Position numbers and translations under genes: made by a program
DNA from: Rhyzopertha dominica
Taxonomy: Eukaryota; Arthropoda; Insecta; Coleoptera; Bostrichidae
Reading direction: 5' to 3'
Length of the DNA: 64,000 bases
Assembly: GCA_025024175.1 (NCBI GenBank)
Contig: QCXZ01000003.1
Span: 35,302,257-35,366,256, forward strand
Part shown: positions 9,781 through 21,490 of the stretch, piece by piece
Numbering within the stretch: position 1 is the stretch's first letter
Layout: the number at the start of each line of letters is the position of its first letter
The notes under the pieces: generated by a model
Seen by the model: the letters and a program-made list of their open reading frames with translations, nothing else
Databases searched by the model: none
What the model was told of the DNA's origin: nothing

Positions 9781-12485
9781 AAAAAACAATTTTGAAAGTT
9801 TTATAGTTACATTTAGGCTTATTTTTTATTTAGTTCATTTGTCGGATTCAAGTTTGCGGAAAGGGATTAACTGTGTATAGAACTGGTAATTAGTAATCTA
9901 GCATGAAATGCGCATGTACATGGTTACATAAACATGTTTAGTATTATTAGCTTTACATATATTATTATAATCAAAGTTGATTATGATTAGCATGTGTACT
10001 TTGTTGCTTGCTTCCTTCAAAATATACCGCTGAAATTCTGTATCTATAATAAGAATCTAAAGGAAGTATATATAGTTATCTTTACTATAATTATACAGAC
10101 TTATTGACATATAATACATGAAAATGTCAATGTAAATGCAAATCAATGAAACGAAATAAGAAGTAAAAAAGGGCCAATCTATACAAATACTAGACAGTAA
10201 TATTTAGAGGAGATTAGTTCTTAAACCGTTGCGGGGTTGCGGTACGATTTTTCTCAAGCTGGTCCAAATCTTTAATCCATCCTAAATTCCTTGAACATAA
10301 CGGTATACAGCTTTGTATGACAATTGACAAGCAAACTCTTGTTTTACAAAACAGGATCTGGTTGTATCGCAACCAACAATCCATTAGAGACAATATATCT
10401 AATGCACTTTCTTTTTATAATGCACACCCACCGATCACATTATTATTTAATGTCGCTACGAATGTTCACCACATACCTACATCCACCATTACAATCTGCC
10501 ACAGTAAATGCATGAAAAGCGTGTAACGCAGATTCATTTGTATTGCCACACACCTGTCATCCATTTCGTCGTATTGACCATCCCAAATCGAACGGAATAA
10601 TGTCACGTTTTCTTTAATTAGTCAACGAAACAGATAGACACTTTGATAGACGTTATAGAGTCGAACGTATGTTTTATGTGCGACTCACAGGCGCAGACCT
10701 AAAGAGGATACATTGATCAGATTCATTTTAATCGACTACGGTAATATGTTGTATGAGTAGCGCTATAGACCAATAAGTAAAAAGCTTAAAAGCTCGCGTC
10801 CAGCTATCAGCAATTTACTAATTATCACATGACAATGCTTAGTAGAATCTTGTAACGGTTGACAACGACAAAATATGTTACCAACACCAATGACTACTGT
10901 TACTTATCCGTCATTAGCACTGTGCAATACGATATTGCTTATAGATGTAAGACCCTGCACGTGTAAATTGTTTGTGTTTTTGTGTTGATTGTAGCGCTTG
11001 ATCAAAAATTGTGGCTAATCGTGCAATTAAGTTACAGTCCTTGGTATTCGGTACTTAATTCTTATAATACGATATATTTAAAATACAAATTTCAAACCAG
11101 GGCAAGCTAGAAGCTACAGTCGGCTATTTAGAAAACCAAAATTCCAGGAAACCTGTAAGATTAACTAAAATTGCAGTCTTTAGTTGTTCTATTAAAAAAG
11201 AGTGCGCAACTAGTACACAGAAATGAATGACAATGTTACATTTGGATGGAAGAGCTAAGAGTGATGAAAAAGGAAATAATAAGCAATACCTGTTGAGATT
11301 GTTCGACCAACAGCAGTAAATGGCTTAAGGGTGGGATCCTGGAGAGAGAGACTGATATATGCGAGATAACGATAGAAAGAGGACAACCCATTTTTTCAAA
11401 ACAACACCATCTAAAAATTACTGAATAGTTAGGGATATCAATGAATGCTTATCTGAAAGGTACAATATTCAGTCATAGCCTAAGGTATTTTAAAAACAAA
11501 TATATTTAATATTTTTTGCTAAAATAATTGCTGACTTTCAGATTATTACTCTACTTAATTTCCACATACAAAATAGCTTAGGTAAAAATGTTNATTACGA
11601 GACCATTTTCAAACATATCGGTGCAGTAATTATTGAGTGGTCCTGTTTCTCAAAATAATTGTGGTTCTTTTTGTGTCGTTATCTTGGACGGTTCTTTTAT
11701 CTCTTTCTAAGATTCCAGCCTTAACGCTGCAGTAAAATAAGGAAAAAAACTGTAAAGTAGTTCATACTTATTTGTTATTATTCCATAAATTTATGTGAAT
11801 CAACAGTTTGGATTGTATTTAGTTCTTTGTTAAGGAGTCCGCAAAAATACAACCTTTCATCCTGCAAATTTTCTTTCATCTCAGAGATTCGATAAAATTT
11901 CTTTCTCATACATTCATTGGGTTGGATTTTACATAACTTTCCTTCAAACTGATCACGGCTTGAGAGTTGTCATTTAAGTGTTTACATATTTTAAACATAC
12001 ATTCATGTACCACACATTCAATCAAGTAATTATTCCAGTAATACATATACGTGTCAAAATTAATAACATATCTTCTCTATAAGAAACAACATTTATTGAA
12101 CGAGCAATATTGAGGGGAGTATATAAACAAGTTTTTTCTTCAAGGGATGCTGGACTTATGTATACTCAATAAACATATGTGTAAATCCATATTTTGCAAA
12201 AATACTAATTGTGGTCACGTGACATCCACCCTCCTCAAAAAATTAAAATATTTCAATCAATGATGACCACTAAACTTGCTGAAACCGCTTTGTAAGTTTT
12301 ATTAGGTATTAAAGAAGTGAAATTGGACTTTGGTTGGTTTTTTTACATCTCTTTCTCCAGGATTAGGTAAAATGCTTGTATCATTGCTGCATTTATGCCA
12401 TTTTTTACCATCGAGAAGATCTAGGACATTGAGGAGACAGCTATACTCCAATTTTCGTGGATTTAGATACCTCAACCGTATACAG
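9781..12485. other. unique spacer; possible regulatory stretch at 10530-10990
   Basis: No gene or element end recognised. From about 10530 to 10990 complexity is higher, with few simple runs, which could reflect a regulatory element, but nothing diagnostic is seen. One N call lies at 11593. Confidence 0.35.
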
Positions 12486-12487
12486 TA

Positions 12488-14634
12488 CAGGGTGAGTCAC
12501 TAAGCGGAAATCATTGTATAATGAAAAGATCGTTGAACGTAGTAACAAATGTTTCAAATGAAAGTTGTAAAAATTAAATGCTTTATAAGAAGTATATATT
12601 TTTAAAAGTCGCGGATGTCTGGTTATATACCAGTTTGTTAATATTACGTTTTGTCTAAGTAGCATTAACGCCTGTATTATTTCACATTTTGTGCAAAAGT
12701 TGACGTTTGTAGTGTTTGGAGCTATTTTGAAAATCTCCAAAGCGAAAAACTGAGAGAGATGCGCTTTCCGCACCTCGCTTCTGAATAGAATAACCTACTT
12801 ACTTACTAATTCAAACATCATTTGTTTAAATGCAAAAGCCACATATTTTTTCTCACATCATCGATTGCAGCATCAAATCTCCGTTCTGTTGATCAATGAT
12901 CAAGTTGTTGGCATCTGCCACCAATGGAATTAGAAATTGAGTTTTTTGGAAATATCGTGTTATCGCGTTAACTGTGAGTGATGTTTTTTTCTTTTGTCTT
13001 ATAGAAAAAATATCATAGCTTTCGCAATTTTCAGGATATTACAGTAGGTATTATTCGTAATACACAGTCGTTACGTATTTTGAATTTTTAATTAAGAGTT
13101 ATTTAGGTATATTAATCAAAATATTTTCACTTACATCCTTTCTAGTAGTTGTCGGCTCTTTACAACCCAATTGTTTAACGCGGCCCACAAGAAGAAATCA
13201 GGTTTCGTTAAATCTGTAGATAACCGTAGCTACGGTTTGGAACCAGCCCTTCCAATCCATTTGTTTGGACTGGCTGCATTCAAGTATTCCCTTACATCTC
13301 TCCTGTAATGCGCAGGTTCCCCATCAACGTTGGAAGATGTACCTACTGCTGCTTCGTAGCAAGTGACATTGTAGCATATTTTCTAACATTTCTGCTAAAT
13401 CCTGTTCCAGAATAAGGCCAAATTATGTGTCATCCAACATCCAACGATGCCACCCTATATATTCAAAGACCGTATATGACCTATATTGGTAGTCTAAGGG
13501 CCTTATCCAATCAGGATTCTCCGTACTATAGTAATGGTAGTTATACCTTGACACTGAATTATTCTTATGAAATGTGGCTTCATCCGTAAAAAAATGATCA
13601 AAGAAGTATTCTTGGCACATGAGTTATTCGTAATTCACGACTTATTTCTCTGTTGCTTAAATTAGGGTCTTGGACAACAGCAGCAGCTACTAGGACCTGG
13701 TTTTCTTGAATTGTTAGATTTTGTTTGTTTTTTCTTCTATTATTTTACACAGCAACTTCTGCCAAACCTCTCTTTCAAATTCGTAAATGCCACCGAATTT
13801 GGATATATGCGTCCACGAAAGCTTTGCGCATCATGAGTCAAGTAGTAAATTTCCTTCTGCGTTACTCCAGGAATAAACCGTGACAATTAATTCTTATTTC
13901 TATCCTATCCTATCTATCCTAATTTCAAGCCAGAATCACTAGCCAACAACAAACGACAATTTAATACGACAAGGAAATGACATTTCTGCGACCCAACAAA
14001 AGAAAGTTCGCCAAACCTCAGTCACGCTAAAACGATAACACCTGATGATTTAAAATTACCAGAAAAAAACCGCAGACTTCACAAAACCGTCGGTGCTATA
14101 AATCATCAACTTCATACCCGCAGATCTATGATGCGAGAAAAATATGGTGTTCCATTTGAAACAATGCGTTATTCGTTTTTGAATTAGTATAAATATCGGC
14201 ATCCATAAATTTTATGAAATTTCAGTAGGGTATACCCGTGTAACATCCAAGAATGGTAGGTCATTCCTTTTAGAAGCCAATTATGGAAATCGCATTTCTC
14301 TCAGTGCTTTTGTTCCGGAAATTTACGTCAAACACTGCAAACGTCAAAATTATGCAAAAACTCCGAAATGGTACTACTTAGACCAAATATAATATTAATA
14401 AATTGTTATTTACTTTCAGTGCGAAATTAAAAAACGAGATAGGAAAACAGATTTACATTTAAAATCACAATGCTAGTATCTACTTACGGTAAAACTGGGA
14501 GTCAATCGTCTTTAAAGATACATATTTTCATCTTATAAAGCCCTTATTTTTTGACAACGTTCGTATGAAACATCTTTATCAAGGTCCAACTATGCTTTCA
14601 TTATAGACTGATTTCCGCTTAACGACTCATGCTG
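12488..14634 (-). mobile_element. mariner-like element, 2.1 kb, decayed
   Basis: The terminal inverted repeats are CAGGGTGAGTCACTAAGCGG at 12488 and CAGCATGAGTCGTTAAGCGG read from 14634 on the other strand; similarity continues with AAATCA. TA precedes the left end; the right flank is degenerate. The minus strand between them encodes a mariner-type transposase. At 2.1 kb it is longer than usual for mariner, so internal insertions are possible. Confidence 0.75.
13140..13650 (-). pseudogene. mariner-like transposase fragment
   Basis: Reading the minus strand from 13620 gives FFTDEATFHKNNSVSRYNYH and YYSTENPDWIRPLDYQ, the first catalytic Asp block and its usual downstream stretch. Further on are PAHYRRDVREYLNAAS, NKWIGRAG and, after a stop, STDLTKPDFFLWAALNNWV at about 13150-13210, the counterpart of the conserved RSPDLTPLDFFLWG. 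Frameshifts separate the blocks. The protein would be a nuclear DNA transposase; this copy cannot be functional. Confidence 0.85.
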
Positions 14635-14862
14635 CGAGTATTAGAATCAGATATGATGTATATTTTGCAGTCCCAAATGAAAATAAATACAGGCTCTAAA
14701 AGTGAACCTTGCGGTACGCTGATTAGTTTTGAGGTTTAGACCAAGTAATATTCAGCACTGCTGTTCACCGGTTTAGAAAGAAAACTCCACTTGATCAGGC
14801 ACTATAGGGAAAGCAATAGCAGAAAACTTAACAAAAGATATCATATTAAATGATATAAAGTA

Positions 14863-15712
14863 CAGGGTGTCCCATTTTCGTTGTAATTGTAGGGTATCTC
14901 GGTAACTATTAATGCTAGAGCATTGCGGTTTCAATATTACTGTATTACTTTTTTTGTTGTGAGTTGAACTGCACCATCGCCATTTTTGTATCGTCTTTTG
15001 TTTTAAAGCGCTAGCCAACTTTTGAAAAAGGTAACATTTTTTCAGTTCTCAATATCTCGATTGGCTATGTAGCCACAAAGAAACTGTTGGACATTTTTTA
15101 TAGATACTTTTTCTCTGAATCCAGTTGCGTTCTCAGAATTTTTTAGGGGTTACATTCTAGAGATATAACACAAACTTCTTGTTTTAAATTGAAACCATAG
15201 TTGGCTTTGCTATTATTAAAAAGACCTATTTTTTCTAATTAAGAAAATGTATACCTTGTTAGGTTTATCTTTACTAATTTTGGTATTATTCCAATTTTTG
15301 TAATAATTTAATGAGATTTTACGTTTGTCGTCAAAATAGATGTAAATACTTGATGATAAACAATGCATAGGTACTCTCAGTTGCAATATTCATGCAACAA
15401 CATAAGGGGCAACCCTCTACACTCTAAATTTAGTACCTTTTACCACCAAACGATGGGGCAAGCACAGTACCCCTATTTAGCAACAATTTCCGGTTTTTAT
15501 GCAACCCAACATTACCACATTTGAATATCTGCAGGGTTCAATGACAGGTAAGATCTACCCTCGGATCTACCTGTTTTTACTATTACACCCAATATAACCA
15601 GACCAGCCCAACCGGTGCGGTATAGCTAGGAATGTGAAATTAAAGTTCCAAATGGACAGATACAAGGCTTGTAGGTATAAAGGGTCGGCGTGAACGATAT
15701 TCAATATCAATT
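14863..15712 (+). repeat. left inverted arm of the 4.8-kb element
   Basis: Inverted counterpart of 18739-19691. The arm is shorter than its partner because of scattered indels; identity by eye is around four bases in five. Confidence 0.8.
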
Positions 15713-18700
15713 ACCTTCATTTCTAAACTCTTTGATGCATGCCTATTTAATAAACCGAAATATGTAAAATGTTAAACTTATTAAAACTTGAAACATTACA
15801 GTTATTATTATATTATTGATAAGATGATTCACTTAATACCGCGGAATCAGTCAACTTAACTCAATGAAACAGTTTTTCTTCTCTATTTTAAACTAAAGTC
15901 AACTTTGTTACTAAAAGTTACTTTTGTCATCATAACCAAGTTGATTTTAGCTAATATCAAATTAAAAAAAATAACTTTTAGATACTTACATCGAATTGTG
16001 GAAAGTCATTTATTTCGGATACTAAATTTCTCCACGTTTATTATTTTAGCACAGGTTTAATAATAATATATGAAAAGAGGACCGTGGTTGCAACTTGTCA
16101 ATTTTTAAGGGTACTGAGAAGAGTTACAAATTACAATTAATGTGTGTATATACGTGTTCGTTGGGATATAACGAAAGTAACCTATTGTGATGTCACTAAA
16201 AGCTGCTTTGCCTTGATTTGTGTTCGATAAATAAATTAAGTATCCTAATTTGGTATATGTATACAGCGGCGATATTTTGTCGCATAAGTAGAATTACTTC
16301 GATGTGGTTATGCAAGGCAACTTACTTATATCTATTTTAAAAATCTATATATCCGATAATTGAATATTTAGAAAATTCAGATATTATTAAAAACTTTTAA
16401 AGTACCTAATGTTTCAAAATACACCAAATATGGCAAACAAAATGTAATAAAGTAAAAAGCAAATACATTTTCTCTAACCGCGTGTAAAATAGTAGCGTAG
16501 AAAAACTCTTATACCACAATGAAAGTATTGCTTCGAAATGCATGTAATAGTATGGTGTGGATGACTACATATAAAGCACATTATTTATAACAATTGCCGA
16601 AACTACAGTACTGCAATATTGTAAACATTTTAACTGAAAGGTTTAATATATCATTCAAATTATTAATGGATAGTATCAACGAATTTGCTATTATTATTGG
16701 CGGGATAATTTTGTTTATGTCGAATAAGGATGTTTCTTGCATGGTTGCTAATTAATTGTCCACATTTAACAGAATATTTATAGTTAACATTTTTAGAAGG
16801 TAATAAGGTTTTTAGATTGTTGTTACATTCTGTTTTATAAGCAGGGGGGATAAGTGGAGCTAAATTTTCTATGTATAACTTACTGAGTATGAATCTTAGT
16901 TAAAATTTGAAAATTCCGAAAACAAAAATTCTCATTTACATCGTCATAATTGTACTATAGATATGCTTAAGAAACCAAATTCAACTGGTGACATTCCTTG
17001 ACTAATACGAAATTTATTTTCTTGAAGGATGTGTTTTTGTTAATGTCATTTACTTTATTTATGTCTATAAAATCCTGTTAGGACTTTTTTATATTTATAC
17101 TTGTCAAAACGTTAACGTTAACGTTACTCTAAAATTAGTCGGACCCTGCCATAACGCATATTTTAATGGTACCAGATTTAGCAAAATGCAATTACTTGCA
17201 TGAAAAAATCCTTTTAAATGTGGTAAATTTTAATCATTTGGGCTTTCGTTTAAAAATAAATTCATAAATAATCTTAAAACAAAGCAGTTACAATTTTTCA
17301 AATATTTTACAATACCACGGAAAGTGCTACGTGATATGCTTCAAAACCAGAAAACGTCGTTTAATATAGGCATTATAAATATATTTCCAATAAGGACATA
17401 ACCAAAAAAAATTCTCATATTTATATTTTAGATTTCAAATTTGTTGTGTGATATTTGCATAAAACATATATTACAAGCAGTAGTAGTGGAAGAGGTGGTG
17501 AGTTTTGGTAGTGGTAGTGATAGTAGTATTATTATTTTATTAACTAAAGCAATACAGCATAATAATATGTTTTGTTTCAAAATAAAATAGAAAACAAAAG
17601 TGAAGTCCAGTAAAATGGGATTCAATTAATGCTGTTTTTCAAAAAACGAATTTTATATTAAAAAAAACTGGCGTCATAAATGTCGCTATAATGTACTAAA
17701 CAAAATTAAATGTTTCAAAGAGATAGTTCCTATAAAAAAACAAAAAGCGCCAAAGGAATGCTACGAAAAACTCAAAATGAAAAACTTTGGTATTAGTTAT
17801 ATTATCATTTTACACTCCCTTGTTCAACTTTCTGGTTGTCTCCTGTTGCCCTGCAAATTTAATTTTAAGATGTATTGGGTTTGCAGATATTTTACTGGAA
17901 ATTTGATTATGAACTTTGCAAATGATATAGATAATGTTCGATAGATTAATATACGTTTTCGAAAAAACGGATCCATAATTTTTTGTTGTGTGTCATAAGA
18001 TGGACGCTAGAAGCATTCACTCTTATAATAACAATATTTTCGTGGTAGTTAAAGTGTTTAAAAGCTACTCTTCCAAAATGTAATTATATTAAATAGGTTA
18101 CGACATATTTCTAAAAACATTTTATTGCATTTTATCCGCTGTATGTCGAATTGCTTGATGTATTACCGTAAAAGTTTTTAGAACTATCTGAAATTTTGTC
18201 AATATTCGATTATCCATTCTACAAATTGTTAAAATAAATATAATATGCCCTGCATAACAGGATCGTAATAATTCTACTTATTCGATAAAAACATGGCCGC
18301 TGTATACATATACCAGATTAGAGTACTTTAACGTGCCAATTTGTCAAACAATTATCAAGAACATTTACTAACGTCACAGCACGTATTTTCTTGCAATTAA
18401 TTGTAATTGGTAAACTCATCGCTCCTCTTTTTCAAATATTATTATTGTATGTATGCTAAGGTAGTGCAATTTAGTATAATATAACTGAAATAAATGAATA
18501 AACGACTTAGTATCATTCAATGTGTGTAAAAATTAATCGGCCTTAAAGTAAGGTAATGTGATTGGTTTAGACTCTCATTACAAAGATGATTTTAACTTAA
18601 AATAAAATAGATATGAAAAACCTGCCCAATTACTTTAGTTGACAGATTCCACAGTGTTAAATGAATAGCAATAATGTAACACTTCATAATGTTTGAAGTT

Positions 18701-18738
18701 TTATTAACTTGCTACATGTTTTACAAAAGAAGGTTGCT
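15713..18738. other. interior of the 4.8-kb element
   Basis: About 3 kb of AT-rich DNA with no long frame and no recognisable transposase or RT motif. A TAG/GTGG-rich stretch at 17476-17525 (GTAGTAGTGGAAGAGG...) is a short imperfect trinucleotide tract. Confidence 0.5.
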
Positions 18739-19691
18739 TATTGATATTAGATTTTGTTCACGCCGACGACGCGACGCCGACCCTTTATGCCTATGAGCAT
18801 TGTATTTGTCCATTTGGAACACTAATTCCATATTTCCCGCTACACCGTACCGCCTGAGCTGTGCTGTTTATTTTAAGTAGGTAGTCGTAAAAACAGGTAG
18901 ATTCGAGGGTAGATCTTACTTGTCATTGAACTCTGCAGATATTCAAATGTTGGGTTGCATAAAATCGTGAATTGTTGCTCAATAGGGATACTGTGCTTAC
19001 ACCATCGTTTGGTGGAAGAAGGTACTAAATTGGGAGTGTAAAGGGTTGCTTGTTATGTTGTTGCATGAATATTGCAACTGATAGTACCTATCTACAAATA
19101 AACGATTGCTCTTAGGAGTGTTATGTATGTATTCAAATATGCATATATTATTTTTAAATAATTAAAATGTTTACTTAATAATATAAATTATATCGTGTGT
19201 TTTCTTATTCCATTGCCTCTTGGATGTAAACGTAAAATATGATTAGATAATTAAAAAAAAGAATAATTCCAAAATTATTAAAATTAAACCTAACAATGTA
19301 TACATTTTTAGTCAGAAAAAATCGGCCTTTTCAACCACAGATAAGCCAACTATGGTTTCCGTTTAAAAATATGCCAGTTTGTGTTATATCTCAAAAATGT
19401 GACCTACTAAAAAATTACGGGGTACGCCACTGAATGCAAAATAAAAATATCTATAAAAAATGCTTTTACAATTTTTCGGTATCTACATAGTCAAGCGAGA
19501 AATTGAGAGCTAGAGAAACGTTAAATTTTCCAAAAGTTGGCTATGGCTTTAAAACAAAAAGCGATACAAAAATGGCGATGGTACAGCTGAACTAAGAACA
19601 AAAAAGTAATACAGTAATGTTGAAACCGCAACGCTCTAGCATTAATAGTTACCGAGATACCCTACAATTAAAACGAAAATGGGACACCCTG
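18739..19691 (-). repeat. right inverted arm of the 4.8-kb element
   Basis: Inverted counterpart of 14863-15712. Near its inner end the GACGCCGACCCTTTATGCC block carries a small duplication (CGCCGACGACGCGACGCCG) absent from the left arm. Confidence 0.8.
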
Positions 19692-20639
19692 TACATTCCC
19701 ACTACTCTACTTCTAACGATACCAAAACATTTTCTTATCATCTCTTACATCTGCCTTCTGCGTTCTTGTAGCATCGCTTACATAGTTTCTAAGTTTTTTT
19801 ATGTCCTTAATCTGTTACATTGTTAGTTTTCTTACATTTCAAAAATATTATTTGAATGAATTAATCAGCTTTTTTGTAGTAGATTATTTATAATGTAAAC
19901 TATAGTCATTTAAATCACAAGAATCTTACCAAGGCAAACATTAAGTTGGAGCAACCTTTAGCTACTTTATATCTAATCGTATTTTTAAGGTAAATACGAA
20001 GTCCATTTCCCTAAAAAAAAAGAAAACATTCAAAACGCGAATCCACCTATGAAACTACAAGAACTAGAACTAGTATTAGTAAATGTAATTTCAGGCAGTT
20101 ATTAAACTTCATTGTATAGACTACACAACACAAGCTTGAGAGATCCAGGTATACATATTTACGTCGAGTGTCGAAACTTCATCACTAACACGAAGTCAAA
20201 GGGTACATTAATAATTAACGAATTTTATCGACTATTCAGACACAAGAAATTAATTGATGGTCGGGAATCGTTAATATGTAAACCTCTTTTGGGCTGGGTT
20301 TGACAACGTGACGTGTATCCATTGGCTAGCCAGTATTAGGTCCATTAGAAGCTAATCGCAAAGGATTGTAAGCAATTATGGGAATTACCTTAATCATTAA
20401 TCACGGCCTACTTAAAAGTTCCACCATGCAATGACAATTTTGGGACATTCCATGACCTGAAAATAAAAATTCGACCCTTGCAATAGATGGGATGGACTTC
20501 TGGTAAATATATTATTAATATATTTTAAGATATGTTTGCGCTCATTTTTAAATTGGATGCAGCCTAAATAATATCACATGTCACCTTAACTTCTTGTTAA
20601 CCGGACTTAATTGGAACGAATACAATAATTCAGTCAGAA

Positions 20640-20760
20640 CTTATAACCCGTAAACTGAATCTCGTAATTGCTGGTGCTTTATGTTAATGGGCGTGGCACC
20701 TCCTTTAAGTTATCTAGGCCTTATGCAAATGAAATTAATTGAATCCATGCGTTGTTAGTA
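20640..20760. promoter_or_regulatory. candidate enhancer block with POU octamer
   Basis: Within about 100 bases lie a perfect POU octamer ATGCAAAT (20723-20730), adjacent homeodomain cores AATTAATT, a CGTAATTG core and a Sp/KLF-type GGGCGTGGC. The sequence is unique and lacks simple repeats. Function is inferred only from motif clustering. Confidence 0.35.
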
Positions 20761-21424
20761 ACCTTTTGTACGAGTATCAGTCTCTCTATTGGATTAAATG
20801 TGTTTGGAAGCACTAAAATATTGGGAAACGCACAGCTATATTATTTAAGAATCCATTCTAACACTCTATTAGTCTTTGAATTTTCTGTCTTATTGATCGT
20901 AATAAGTTTAAAATATAAGATACTTGGAAAATCGAGAAGGACTATATTTACGATGCAGTTGTACTGTGCATTGTTTCGGCTCATGAAGGAAATGACGTAG
21001 GAAGTAACATATTTATTCTTCGTAGCACGAATATTTTTATCAATGTTTTAATGCAACTCAATAAAATCATAATGTGAAATAGTCTTTTCTTTTCTTCGCT
21101 TTTAAACTTTACTTTTGTAGCGTATGACAACTGAGAGTTTTTTTTTCAGATATATGTGATCAACTATAATAAATTTGTTTTAGGCACGTTAATTTAGGCA
21201 TTACCCGCGTTTTTAGCAAGTACATATGAGATTGTTATTGCTGCAGTTACTAGAAATTAGAAGTTCGAATTTAGACGAAATACTACTTCAGACAGTAGCG
21301 TTCGGGAGGTGCTTAACGTCAAAGGATTGATGTTTTCATCTAAAGTGCAGCGATTTCCTAAATTTGAACGCATTTTTGATAAATTTATTTTATGCAATTA
21401 ACAATGTTTTATGGAGTATATGTA

Positions 21425-21490
21425 CAGGATGGACCATTTTCGTTGGGATTGTAGGGTATAGGCTAAATGGTAAGATATACAGAAAAACGA
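21425..21490 (+). repeat. solo end of the 4.8-kb foldback family
   Basis: TACAGGATGGACCATTTTCG followed by TTGGGATTGTAGGGTAT matches the terminus of the element at 14863. Similarity fades after about 65 bases and no partner arm was found nearby. Confidence 0.65.

Larger units (their letters stand above)
14863..19691. mobile_element. 4.8-kb element with inverted arms of about 0.9 kb
   Basis: Both ends read TACAGGGTGTCCCATTTTCG, with TA as the probable target duplication (14861-14862 and 19692-19693). Similarity of the two arms persists well inside. Examples are GGGTATCTCGGTAACTATTA, the block ending AAAGTTGGCTATGG/CTAGCCAACTTTTG, GATATAACACAAACT, the Met-rich CATGAATATTGCAACTGA region and finally GGGTCGGCGTGAAC. 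The left arm spans about 14863-15712 and the right arm about 18739-19691. The 3-kb middle is AT-rich and shows no transposase. It is either a non-autonomous foldback element or one with a fully decayed interior. Solo arm pieces of the same family occur at 21425 and 38645. Confidence 0.85.
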
